NCBI GenBank assembly: GCA_965227455.1
Contig: OZ245752.1
Location: forward strand, 992,001-1,056,000
Direction of reading: 5' to 3'
Source of the DNA: JABDIP01 sp965227455
Lineage (GTDB): Bacteria; Pseudomonadota; Alphaproteobacteria; DSM-16000; Inquilinaceae
Length of the DNA: 64,000 bases
Part shown: positions 10,292-17,874 of the stretch, piece after piece
How positions within the stretch are numbered: position 1 is the first letter of the stretch
How the letters are laid out: every line of letters begins with the position of its first letter
Made by a program: the position numbers and the translations under genes
Notes under the pieces: model-generated
Databases searched by the model: none
The model's input: only the letters and a program-made list of their open reading frames with translations
Told to the model about the DNA's origin: nothing

Positions 10292-10885
10292 TCAGTGGCA
10301 GAGCCAGATGAAGCCGCGGCAGTCGTCATCGAAGTCATTGTCCCAAAGCGGGAACAGGTCGCGGGTGACGCCGGCCATCATGCGCTGGAAGGCGTCCGAA
10401 TTCGGACCGGCCTCCGCTACGACATCGGCGCGCACCCCGGTCAAAACCCGCTCGCCGCTGCTGCGGCCGCCCTGGCAGAACGCCGCCTTGACCCTGACTT
10501 TCTCTTCCGTCGGGCCGGACAGGGCCTCGCCCTCGCACAGGGACCGATAGGTCGCTGGTTCGACCGGATTGAACACGATCACCACCTTGTATTGGTCGCG
10601 TGCCGTGCCGCCGGGCACCGTCGTGAAGTTGGTCGGCTGGCCCAGATTGTGGCCCTGCATGGAGGCGACGATGAATTCCGGGAACTCCTGGTCGCCCAGG
10701 CCCCGTTCGGTATAGGGGTTGCCGACCGTCTGGACCTCCAGATCGCGGCCGCCGGCGGCGTAGTTGAACAGGGACGGCCGGTAGGTCGGCTCCACATAGC
10801 TGCGGCGGTGGTTGTAGTCGCAAGCGGCCAGCGTGGCCGTTGCCAGCAGGAGAACCGGGATTTGGAAACGTGACTTGCTCATCAT
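10292..10885 (-). CDS. Putative lipoprotein of unknown function
   Basis: 197 residues from the ATG at 10885; a second ATG follows immediately at 10882. A hydrophobic signal (VLLLATATLAAC) ends with a lipobox, so the mature protein is a lipoprotein anchored at a new Cys N-terminus. The mature part has no recognised domain; it looks like the uncharacterised lipoproteins often annotated in Rhodospirillales. It converges with the isochorismatase gene and is preceded by AAGGTCAGG as a ribosome site. Alone in its transcription unit as far as can be seen. Confidence 0.7.
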   Translation of the reverse strand: MMSKSRFQIPVLLLATATLAACDYNHRRSYVEPTYRPSLFNYAAGGRDLEVQTVGNPYTERGLGDQEFPEFIVASMQGHNLGQPTNFTTVPGGTARDQYKVVIVFNPVEPATYRSLCEGEALSGPTEEKVRVKAAFCQGGRSSGERVLTGVRADVVAEAGPNSDAFQRMMAGVTRDLFPLWDNDFDDDCRGFIWLCH

Positions 10886-11303
10886 GATCCTGACCTTGTG
10901 CGTTTGGCGAACCGAATGAATGAGCCCCCAATAGCGGGCGCATATACACCAGCTACGCAAATGCTACCGAGACGGATGCAGGCAGCGAGTGACAATGATC
11001 ATACCTGGAATAACGAATCCGTCAGCCCGTTGTAGCGTCGATGGTGATAGTCGCAATGCCAGATATGTTCCGGCGGTTGGCCACCAGTGGGGACTTTTGT
11101 CCTGAGGACCATTTGGAAATCATTTGAATAGCATTCAACTACCGTTGGTTTAGTGGAATGAAGTCTTGATCCCCAAATTGGTAATTTAGTGTTCGTTAGT
11201 GGAATCCTCGGACGCTGCACTACCAATTATTGCAGCACGCGCGCGCCTGCAAGGGATGCCGAAGTGCAGGGTAAAGTCCAACCGGCATTAGGGACCACTG
11301 ACC
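10886..11303. other. Gene-poor stretch with locally low GC
   Basis: 418 bases without a convincing gene. From about 10985 to 11240 the base composition is clearly more AT-rich than its surroundings. TTAGTGGAAT occurs twice, near 11149 and 11193. A 75-codon minus-strand frame at 10999-11226 exists but has no ribosome site or recognisable domain. The rest presumably holds the divergent promoters of the lipoprotein and of the sensor-domain gene; I could not pin them down. Confidence 0.5.
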
Positions 11304-11933
11304 GTGAAGACGACCAAGACATTCCAACACAGCATCTCATGCATCCTTGGACTGTGCGCCGCATTGGTCCTCCCGGGCATCGCCTGGAGTGCCGGGCCGC
11401 ATGAGGATTCGATCCGGGAATTCGGCGAAACCAGAGTCAAGGCCTGGATCAGCAATCCCATCGTCACGGCGGCGCTGCGCGAACAAAATGCCCGCAATGC
11501 GACCCTGAGCGATAGCGACATCATTGCGATGGACCAGCAATGGCGTGCCGAAACCCGTTCCGATAGAAGGCCGCTGATCGATCGGGTGCTGGCCAACGAA
11601 CTTTCGCGGTTCCTGTCGCAATCCAAGGCCGAGCAGCGTGGCATCGTGACCGAGGTCTTCGTCATGGACAACCGCGGCCTCAATGTCGGACAGAGCGACG
11701 TCACCTCCGATTACTGGCAGGGCGACGAGGCGAAATGGCAGCAGACCTTCCTGGTCGGCCCGGACGCGGTGATGATCGACGAGGTCGAACTGGACGAGTC
11801 GACCCAGACATTCCAGTCGCAGCTGAACATGACCATCACCGATGAGACGACCGGCGAGGTGATCGGCGCGATTACCGTCGGCATCGATGTCGAGGCGATC
11901 TTCTGGGCGGATATCGAGACCGCGTCCCGGTAG
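11304..11933 (+). CDS. Secreted PDC/Cache-like sensor-domain protein without output domain
   Basis: 209 residues. A signal peptide (about 1-29, ending WSA) is followed by a single domain resembling the extracytoplasmic PDC/Cache fold of chemoreceptors and histidine kinases: long N-terminal helix, then VFVMDNRGLNVGQSD and TSDYWQGDEAKWQQTF, and a closing GAITVGIDVEAI strand. No second membrane helix or signalling domain follows, so the product should be a free periplasmic protein. GTG start at 11304 after AGGGA. It is followed by another sensor-only gene in the same direction. Ligand unknown; the fold call is from pattern only. Confidence 0.7.
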   Translation: MKTTKTFQHSISCILGLCAALVLPGIAWSAGPHEDSIREFGETRVKAWISNPIVTAALREQNARNATLSDSDIIAMDQQWRAETRSDRRPLIDRVLANELSRFLSQSKAEQRGIVTEVFVMDNRGLNVGQSDVTSDYWQGDEAKWQQTFLVGPDAVMIDEVELDESTQTFQSQLNMTITDETTGEVIGAITVGIDVEAIFWADIETASR

Positions 11934-12029
11934 GGGCGGCATCCGGTCCGCACCGGCATCCGAATGCGACGTCCGGGCGGCAAATCGCTGCTCCCGCAGC
12001 AACAGACATGAACGCTAGGGGTTAGAACG

Positions 12030-12899
12030 ATGCACACTGTGTGGCTTGGCCGGGCACTGCATTCGGCCGGGTTTCTGGCAGCCGCGATCCTGGTGCTGGC
12101 GGGCATTCCCGAACCGGCCCAGGCCGACGGCACCCGCTCCTTCGCCATGGCCGGCCGTCAATGGCTGCTGATCGAGCGGATGACCAACAGCGCCCTGCTT
12201 GCGGCGCTGGACGTGCAGGCATCCCCCAGCATGCGTTCGGTGCATTGGTCGCGGAACCGCTTCAACCAGACCCATGCGGAACTGCTGGTCGGCGACCAGC
12301 GGCAGGGCGGTGCGGTGCGCCCGGAGATCCTGGAGGCATTGCAGCGGGTCGACGCCCAATGGCGCCGCTATGACGTGATCTTTTCCGGCATCTCGGCTTC
12401 CGCCATTACCGACGAGCAGGTCCGCCAGCTGACCAGCAGCCATGCGGACACGATCGCCGCCCTGGATCAGATGGTCGACGCCTATGAGCACTACATTCAT
12501 GGCGGCCGAAACCACTCGATCCTTTCGACGACCATCGACGAGACCGGCCGGCTGAGAGCGCATACCCAGCGGGTCCTGCGCTCGCTTCTGATGGTCGTCT
12601 ATGAGCGGGGGGCGCAGTCGGATCGCCGCCGACTGGCCCAGGCGACCGGTGAGTTCGACCAAATCCTCAACGGGCTGATCCACGGAGACAGCGAACTGCG
12701 TCTGATCCAGCCGCCGACCGCCGAAATCCGCGATGAGCTGCTGGTGGTCCGAGGGATGTGGCAGGAGGTCCTGCCGGTTCTGGAAGCAGCCGGAAACGGC
12801 GAAACCATCAGCGGCGAGCAGATCGCCACCGTCGCGCAATACGCCAATGACATGGCCGTGCCGCTGACGATGGCTCTGCTGATGTACCTGTCTCTTTGA
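12030..12899 (+). CDS. Periplasmic protein with two PilJ-type (type IV pili MCP N-terminal) sensor domains
   Basis: 289 residues: signal peptide (about 1-32, ending AQA), then two tandem helical modules. The first begins AGRQWLLIERMTNSALLAAL, the second begins ETGRLRAHTQRVLRSLLMV; both follow the AGRQRMLSQRM pattern of PilJ/NarX-type four-helix ligand domains. There is no membrane helix or output domain after them. It lies 96 bases downstream of the PDC-like gene, start ATG after AGGGG, so the two probably form one unit. It could feed a partner receptor or kinase encoded elsewhere. Confidence 0.72.
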   Translation: MHTVWLGRALHSAGFLAAAILVLAGIPEPAQADGTRSFAMAGRQWLLIERMTNSALLAALDVQASPSMRSVHWSRNRFNQTHAELLVGDQRQGGAVRPEILEALQRVDAQWRRYDVIFSGISASAITDEQVRQLTSSHADTIAALDQMVDAYEHYIHGGRNHSILSTTIDETGRLRAHTQRVLRSLLMVVYERGAQSDRRRLAQATGEFDQILNGLIHGDSELRLIQPPTAEIRDELLVVRGMWQEVLPVLEAAGNGETISGEQIATVAQYANDMAVPLTMALLMYLSL

Positions 12900-12929
12900 C
12901 GCGATCCGGCCGCGGGAGCGGCCGCGACC

Positions 12930-14909
12930 CTAGACGTCCAGCTCGCCGGCCTTCGGGGCGTTCTGCTGGATGAAGGCCAGCCGCAGCTCCGGCTTGCGGC
13001 CCATCAGGCGCTCGACAAGATCGGCGGTGTCCTTGGCGGCATCGGGATCGTCATGCTCCGGCAGCCGGACCTGGTAGAGGTTGCGCTGGGCCGGATCCAT
13101 GGTGGTGTCGCGCAGTTGCGGCGTGGTCATCTCGCCCAGCCCCTTGAACCGGCCGACCTCCACATTGCTCTTGCCGGCGAAAACGCTCTCCATCAGCTCG
13201 TCCTTGTGCGCGTCGTCGCGGGCATAGACCACGGTCGCACCATGCTGCAGCCGGTAAAGCGGCGGCTGGGCCAGGTAGAGATGGCCGTCGGCGATCAGCC
13301 CGCGCATCTCCCGGAAGAAGAAGGTCATCAGCAGCGAGGCGATGTGGGCGCCGTCCACATCCGCATCGGTCATGATGATCACCCGCTCGTAGCGCAGCCG
13401 CTCTTCGTCGTATTCGCTGCGGGTGCCGCATCCCAGCGCCTGGATCAGATTGGCCACCTCCTGGTTGCCGGCCAGCTTGTCCGCCGAGGCGCTGGCGACG
13501 TTGAGGATCTTGCCGCGCAGGGGCAGGATCGCCTGGATCTCCCGGTCGCGGGCGGATTTCGCGGTGCCGGCCGCGGAATCGCCTTCCACCAGCAGGATCT
13601 CGGTGCCCTCCGGGCTGGTGCGGCTGCAATCGGTCAGCTTGCCCGGCAGCCGGACCCGCCGGGTCGCCGTCTTGCGCGCCAGATCCTTGCTCTGGCGTCG
13701 CCGGACGCGCTCCTCGGCGCGCTCGCTGATGCGGTCGAGCAGGATGTTGGCGGTGGCCGGATCGCCGGACAGCCAATGGTCGAAATGGTCCTTGACCGCG
13801 CTGTCGACCAGCCGGCCGGCGGCCGGCGTCGCCAGCCGCTCCTTGGTCTGGCCCTGGAACTGCGGATCGCGGATGAACACCGAGATCATCACCGCAGCAC
13901 CGCCGACGATGTCCTCGGCCGCGATCGCCGAACCCTTCTTGGATCCGGTCAACTCGGCGAAGCCTTTCAGGCTGCGCAGCAGGCCGGCCCTGAGGCCGGC
14001 TTCGTGGGTGCCGCCCTGGGGTGTCGGCACCGTGTTGCAATAGGAGTTGGTGAAGCCGTCTTCGTCCTCGGGCCAGGCTATGGCCCATTCCACCCGTCCG
14101 GCATCGTCGGGGAAATTGGCGGTGCCGGCGAAGGCCGTCGGGGTCAGGGTCTCGCGGCCGGTCAGGGCCGCCTGCAGGAAGTCCAGCAGGCCGCCCGGGA
14201 AATGCAGCGTCGCCGTCGCCGGTAAGCCGGCATCGGGATCGGCCATGCCCGGCGGACAGCTCCAGCGGATCTCCACGCCGCGATACAGATAGGCCTTCGA
14301 CCGCGCCATGCGGTACATGCGCTTGGCGTCGAAGGCGCTGGACTTGCCGAAGATCTCCGCATCCGGATGGAAGCTGATCATGGTGCCGCGCCGATTATGC
14401 ACCGCGCCCTGGTCGTCGAGCGGACCGTCGGGAGTGCCGCGCGCATAGCTCTGCGACCACAGCCGCCGGTCGCGGGCGACCTCGACCGTCAGCCGGTCCG
14501 ACAGGGCGTTCACCACCGACAGGCCGACGCCGTGCAGGCCGCCGGAAGTCTGATAGACCTTGTTGGAGAACTTGCCGCCGGAATGCAGCGTGGTGAGGAT
14601 CACCTCCAGCGCCGATTTGCCGGGGAATTTCGGATGCTCCTCGATCGGGATGCCGCGGCCGTTGTCGCGGACTGTCACCGCACCGTCCTCGGCCAGCGAC
14701 AGCTCGATCCAGGTGGCGTGCCCGGCCACCGCCTCGTCCATGGCGTTGTCCAGCACTTCGGCCACCAGGTGGTGCATGGCCCGCTCGTCCGTGCCGCCGA
14801 TATACATGCCGGGCCGGCGGCGTACCGGCTCGAGCCCCTCCAGCACTTCGATGTCGTGGGCGGAATAGCCCTCGGGTGTGGGCTGGGCGCGGTCGAACAG
14901 ATCAGACAT
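12930..14909 (-). CDS. parE: DNA topoisomerase IV subunit B
   Basis: ATPase subunit of topoisomerase IV, which decatenates daughter chromosomes with ParC. 659 residues. The GHKL ATPase has EVLDNAMDEA, DNGRGIP and GGLHGVG; the Toprim domain has EGDSAAGTAKSARDRE and DADVDGAHI. Length and the short Toprim region without the GyrB insert favour ParE over GyrB. ATG at 14909 gives the expected MSDLF N-terminus. No parC in the window. It is divergent from the thioesterase gene. Confidence 0.93.
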   Translation of the reverse strand: MSDLFDRAQPTPEGYSAHDIEVLEGLEPVRRRPGMYIGGTDERAMHHLVAEVLDNAMDEAVAGHATWIELSLAEDGAVTVRDNGRGIPIEEHPKFPGKSALEVILTTLHSGGKFSNKVYQTSGGLHGVGLSVVNALSDRLTVEVARDRRLWSQSYARGTPDGPLDDQGAVHNRRGTMISFHPDAEIFGKSSAFDAKRMYRMARSKAYLYRGVEIRWSCPPGMADPDAGLPATATLHFPGGLLDFLQAALTGRETLTPTAFAGTANFPDDAGRVEWAIAWPEDEDGFTNSYCNTVPTPQGGTHEAGLRAGLLRSLKGFAELTGSKKGSAIAAEDIVGGAAVMISVFIRDPQFQGQTKERLATPAAGRLVDSAVKDHFDHWLSGDPATANILLDRISERAEERVRRRQSKDLARKTATRRVRLPGKLTDCSRTSPEGTEILLVEGDSAAGTAKSARDREIQAILPLRGKILNVASASADKLAGNQEVANLIQALGCGTRSEYDEERLRYERVIIMTDADVDGAHIASLLMTFFFREMRGLIADGHLYLAQPPLYRLQHGATVVYARDDAHKDELMESVFAGKSNVEVGRFKGLGEMTTPQLRDTTMDPAQRNLYQVRLPEHDDPDAAKDTADLVERLMGRKPELRLAFIQQNAPKAGELDV

Positions 14910-14973
14910 GGGCGCAGTGTTTAGAATCGCGATGGTGACGAGGCAAGGATATGCTGTATGCCTAGCCCAGGGT

Positions 14974-14991
14974 TATACAAGATTTGGTATA
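14974..14991. promoter_or_regulatory. Inverted repeat TATAC-N8-GTATA between parE and the thioesterase gene
   Basis: A short dyad five bases before the thioesterase ATG at 14996, in an 86-base divergent gap. It may be an operator, or TATACA may simply be the -10 of the thioesterase promoter. Confidence 0.3.
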
Positions 14992-14995
14992 CATC

Positions 14996-15454
14996 ATGGC
15001 GAAGACTCAAAACGACGGCGAGAAATCCGGGGAGGGGCGTTCCGAGGACCGGCCTGCGGTGCCGGAGGGACAGCCCGCTCTCCGCACCATCGCCATGCCG
15101 GCAGACGCGAATCCCAATGGCGATATCTTCGGCGGCTGGCTGCTGAGCCAGATGGATCTGGCCGGCAGCGTCGTCGCCTATGAGCGGGCCGGCGGCCGTG
15201 TCGCCACCGTGGCCATCGACGCCATGAGCTTCCGGCTGCCGGTATTCATCGGCGATCTGATCAGCTGCTACGCCTCCGTCCAGCGGGTTGGCAACACCTC
15301 GATCCAGGTCAAGGTCGAGACCTATGTCCGCCGCCGCGAATCCCGCGACCTGGTGCTGGTCACCGACGGGCTATTCACCTTCGTCGCCATCGACCGCCGC
15401 GGCAATCCGCGACCGGTGCCAAAACCCGGCTCCGGCGGCACCGTTGCGACCTGA
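14996..15454 (+). CDS. Acyl-CoA thioesterase, YciA-type hotdog fold
   Basis: Hydrolyses acyl-CoA to free acid and CoA; cytosolic. 152 residues from ATG 14996. The hotdog signature PNGDIFGGWLLSQMDLAG is the YciA/BACH active-site segment, and the C-terminal FVAIDRRGNPRPVP also fits. A TTG at 14984 could extend it by four residues, but MAKTQ is the more natural start. No Shine-Dalgarno is visible before it and a TATACA box lies about 20 bases upstream, so the mRNA may be nearly leaderless. Chain-length preference is unknown. Confidence 0.88.
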   Translation: MAKTQNDGEKSGEGRSEDRPAVPEGQPALRTIAMPADANPNGDIFGGWLLSQMDLAGSVVAYERAGGRVATVAIDAMSFRLPVFIGDLISCYASVQRVGNTSIQVKVETYVRRRESRDLVLVTDGLFTFVAIDRRGNPRPVPKPGSGGTVAT

Positions 15455-15460
15455 CCAGCG

Positions 15461-15559
15461 TCAGAGCCCGTAAGCGTGACCGAGCATGGCAAAACCGTAA
15501 ACCGCGGCGAAGAAAAGCGACAGGGCGAAAAAGTCGCGGACAGCCGGCCAGGGCCTCAT
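15461..15559 (-). CDS. 32-residue single-helix membrane peptide, LexA-controlled (SidA-like candidate)
   Basis: A short frame, ATG 15559 to TGA 15461. The peptide starts MRPWPAVRD, continues with a hydrophobic helix of about 17 residues (from FFALSLFF to AMLG) and ends HAYGL. The ribosome site GGAG with seven-base spacing is excellent. A perfect alphaproteobacterial LexA box lies 35-49 bases before the ATG with TTGACC on its far side. Established: Caulobacter SidA is a 29-residue SOS-induced inner-membrane peptide that blocks division through FtsW. Inferred: this is a functional analogue; sequence homology to SidA is not claimed. Its function is unproven, but size, signal and promoter together support a real gene. 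Confidence 0.65.
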   Translation of the reverse strand: MRPWPAVRDFFALSLFFAAVYGFAMLGHAYGL

Positions 15560-15593
15560 GATCGTTCTCCATATGTTCCGACGGCGATGAAAA

Positions 15594-15608
15594 GAACATA
15601 ATCAGAAC
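15594..15608 (-). promoter_or_regulatory. Consensus alphaproteobacterial LexA box
   Basis: GTTC-TGATTAT-GTTC on the minus strand, an exact GTTC-N7-GTTC, the LexA operator of Caulobacter, Rhizobium and Rhodobacter. It sits between a TTGACC at 15613-15618 and the small membrane-peptide gene, where a bound repressor would block RNA polymerase. It is also 99 bases upstream of the divergent gene at 15707. Confidence 0.75.
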
Positions 15609-15612
15609 ATCC

Positions 15613-15618
15613 GGTCAA
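15613..15618 (-). promoter_or_regulatory. -35 element of the small-peptide promoter
   Basis: TTGACC on the minus strand, five bases upstream of the LexA box. The -10 would fall in or after the box (near 15588-15596); it is not well conserved. Confidence 0.45.
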
Positions 15619-15706
15619 TCGGATTTGATCGGTGCCGGGCAGGAACCGGTCGACCTCGTCGCGCCGGGGCGATTATCATCCGGCAGCGATGGGCGAGGAG
15701 GACGGG

Positions 15707-16072
15707 ATGCGGATCTATTGGGTGAGCCTGTTGGCGGCTTTCGGCATGGCCTTGCCGGCCGCGGCCGGCGAGGCCGATGTGCTGGATGTGCAGATCAGCC
15801 GCGGCGCCGGCGGCACCTATTCCTTTGCCGTGACCGTGCGCCATGACGACACCGGCTGGGAGCACTACGCCGATCGCTGGGAGGTGGTGGCCCCGGACGG
15901 GACGGTGCTGGGCACCCGGGTTCTGCTGCATCCCCATGTCCACGAGCAGCCCTTCACCCGCAGCCAGAGCGGCATCCTGATCCCGGCCGGCATCGAGACG
16001 GTGACGGTGCGCGCACATGACAGCGTCGACGGCCTGGGCGGCATCGAGAAGCAGGTGGCCGTCCCCCGCTGA
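15707..16072 (+). CDS. Small secreted protein of unknown function
   Basis: 121 residues from the ATG at 15707, chosen because GGAGGACGGG lies just before it (an in-frame ATG at 15689 lacks this). A signal peptide of about 20 residues ends PAAAG. The mature part is a compact all-beta domain with GWEHYADRWEVV and RVLLHPHVHEQPF, rich in histidine. It resembles small conserved periplasmic proteins of alphaproteobacteria with no assigned role. The three His in HPHVHE could bind a metal, but this is only suggestive. It is divergent from the LexA-controlled peptide. Confidence 0.72.
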   Translation: MRIYWVSLLAAFGMALPAAAGEADVLDVQISRGAGGTYSFAVTVRHDDTGWEHYADRWEVVAPDGTVLGTRVLLHPHVHEQPFTRSQSGILIPAGIETVTVRAHDSVDGLGGIEKQVAVPR

Positions 16073-16108
16073 CGCCGGCAACGGCCCTTGCCGGGCTGCG
16101 CCAGGCCA

Positions 16109-16198
16109 CGCTAGTTTCCCTACACGGGGCCTTCAGCGGCCGCCCCGTCAGGCATCCGCCCAAGCGCCGCCCCACCGGGACTCGGGAGGGGCTTTGTG
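16109..16198 (+). promoter_or_regulatory. Structured mRNA leader before rhodanese-chrA, candidate riboswitch-like element
   Basis: The 126-base gap before the rhodanese start holds two strong hairpins: ACGGGGC (16124-16130) with GCCCCGT (16142-16148), and GCCCC (16169-16173) with GGGGC (16188-16192). The second pairs with the Shine-Dalgarno GGGAGGGG, so folding would block translation. There is no T-tract, so it is not a terminator of the previous gene. A computationally described class called chrB RNA occurs upstream of chromate-related genes in Proteobacteria; membership here is untested. Confidence 0.45.
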
Positions 16199-16546
16199 AT
16201 GGGCGGTTTTTTCATGTCCGTGAATGAACTCAGGACGCTGTTGGATAGCGATGCCATGCCGACGGTGATCGACGTGCGCAAACCGGCAGCGTTCGAGGGC
16301 GATACGACGATCCTGCCGAATGCGCGCTGGCGCGACCCGGCCGAGGTCGACCGCTGGCGGTCGGAGCTCGATCCCGCCGCGCCGGTCTTTGTCTATTGCG
16401 TGCATGGCCATGAGGTCAGCCAGGGGGTGGCCAAGGTGCTGCGCCGGTATGGCCATGATGTGCACGTGCTGGAAGGGGGCATCGAGGCCTGGCGTGAAGC
16501 CGGCGCACCGCTGGCCCCCAGGCCCGAGCCGGGACGTGCCGAGTGA
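16199..16546 (+). CDS. Single-domain rhodanese (sulfurtransferase-like)
   Basis: 115 residues from ATG 16199, with GGGAGGGG seven to eight bases upstream. One rhodanese domain: VIDVRKPAAFEGD at the start, and the active-site loop YCVHGHEVSQGVAKVL with the catalytic cysteine. Rhodaneses pass sulfane sulfur to acceptors; the six-residue CVHGHE loop fits a thiosulfate or polysulfide enzyme. Its stop overlaps the start of chrA (GTGA), so the two are co-translated. Rhodanese or ChrB-type partners are common with ChrA transporters, so it probably belongs to a chromate or oxyanion response. Confidence 0.85.
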   Translation: MGGFFMSVNELRTLLDSDAMPTVIDVRKPAAFEGDTTILPNARWRDPAEVDRWRSELDPAAPVFVYCVHGHEVSQGVAKVLRRYGHDVHVLEGGIEAWREAGAPLAPRPEPGRAE

Positions 16547-17865
16547 GCGCCGGAGCGACCGAGGAGGTCGGGGCCGGGGGCCCCGCGCCCGACTTCGCCC
16601 AGGCGCTCGGCGTCTGGGGCCGCCTTGGACTCATGTCCTTCGGCGGCCCGGCCGGGCAGATCGCCTTGATGCACCGGATGCTGGTCGAAGAGCGGCGCTG
16701 GCTGGGCGAGGCCCAGTTCCTGCGGGCGCTGAACTTCTGCATGCTGCTGCCGGGGCCGGAGGCGATGCAACTGGCGACCTATGCCGGCTGGCGCCTGCAT
16801 GGGGTGCGCGGCGGCCTGGCCGCGGGCCTGCTCTTTGTGCTGCCGGGGGCGGCCATCGTGCTGCTGCTGGCTGCCATCTATGCGCGGTTCGGCCAGGCGG
16901 ATCTGGTGGCGGCGCTGTTCTTCGGCATCAAGGCGGCGGTGCTGGCGATCGTGGTCGAGGCGCTTCTGCGCATCGCCCGGCGGGCGCTGAAGACCGGCAG
17001 CGATTGGGCGATTGCCGCCGGCGCCTTCGTGGCGATCTTCATTCTGGGCGTTCCCTTCCCGCTGATCGTGCTGGCCAGCGCGGTGATCGGGGCGGTCCGA
17101 GTCACCTACCGGCCAGAGGCGGAGGAGGGGGCCGCACCGCCGCCGGCGCCGACGTCCCTGCGCCGCACCGCCGGTACCGTGGCCGTATGGCTTACCCTTT
17201 GGTTCGCGCCATTGCTGGCGGCCGCAGTCGTTCTCGGCGGCGACCATATCCTGGTCGAGATCGGGATCTTCTTCTCCAAGCTGGCGGTGGTCACCTTCGG
17301 CGGCGCCTATGCGGTGCTGGCCTATATGGCCCAGGCGGCGGTGGAGACCCATGGCTGGGTGACGCCCGGCGCCATGCTGGACGGGCTGGGGCTGGCGGAG
17401 ACCACGCCGGGCCCGCTGATCCTGGTGACCGAGTTCATCGGCTTCCTCGCCGCCCATGGCTGGCAGGACGGACAGTCGCTATGGCTTGGGCTGGCCGGCG
17501 CGCTGATGACGCTCTGGGTCACCTTCGCGCCGTGCTTCCTCTGGGTCCTGGCCGGCGCACCCTATATCGAGTCGCTGGCCCGGCGGCCGCTGCTGTCGGC
17601 GGCGTTGGCCGGCATCACCGCGGCCGTCGTCGGGGTGATCCTGAACCTGGCTCTGTGGTTCGGCCTGCAGGTGGTGTTCCGGGAGTTCACGGACCTGGCT
17701 GTCGGGCCGGTCAGCCTCTCCCTGCCGATCCCGGGCTCCCTGGAATGGCGCTCGCTGGCGGTGGTCGTGGCGGCGGCCGGCTGTCTGTTCGCGGCCCGCA
17801 TGGGCGTGATCGCCACGCTGGCGGTCAGCGGGCTGTTCGGTCTCGTGCTGCAGTGGTTTCTGTGA
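16543..17865 (+). CDS. chrA: Chromate efflux transporter ChrA (long, two-domain CHR family)
   Basis: Inner-membrane protein that exports chromate. 440 residues in two homologous halves. The first half carries SFGGPAGQIALMHRM and LPGPEAMQLATYAGWRLHG, the family hallmarks; the second repeats them as VTFGGAYAVLAYMAQAAVE and ETTPGPLILVTEFIGF. About ten membrane helices. GTG start at 16543 overlaps the rhodanese stop by four bases. Control probably acts on the operon through the structured leader. No chrB-like gene is present. Some CHR proteins carry sulfate or other anions, so the substrate is the family default. Confidence 0.93.
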   Translation: MSAGATEEVGAGGPAPDFAQALGVWGRLGLMSFGGPAGQIALMHRMLVEERRWLGEAQFLRALNFCMLLPGPEAMQLATYAGWRLHGVRGGLAAGLLFVLPGAAIVLLLAAIYARFGQADLVAALFFGIKAAVLAIVVEALLRIARRALKTGSDWAIAAGAFVAIFILGVPFPLIVLASAVIGAVRVTYRPEAEEGAAPPPAPTSLRRTAGTVAVWLTLWFAPLLAAAVVLGGDHILVEIGIFFSKLAVVTFGGAYAVLAYMAQAAVETHGWVTPGAMLDGLGLAETTPGPLILVTEFIGFLAAHGWQDGQSLWLGLAGALMTLWVTFAPCFLWVLAGAPYIESLARRPLLSAALAGITAAVVGVILNLALWFGLQVVFREFTDLAVGPVSLSLPIPGSLEWRSLAVVVAAAGCLFAARMGVIATLAVSGLFGLVLQWFL

Positions 17866-17874
17866 GGGGGCCCG

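Noticed and set aside
10999..11226. 75-codon minus-strand frame in the AT-rich stretch
   Set aside because: No ribosome site, no recognisable domain, and it covers a likely promoter region.
16543..17865. ChrA as a pair of short CHR proteins
   Set aside because: The two halves are in one continuous frame, so it is the long single-gene form.
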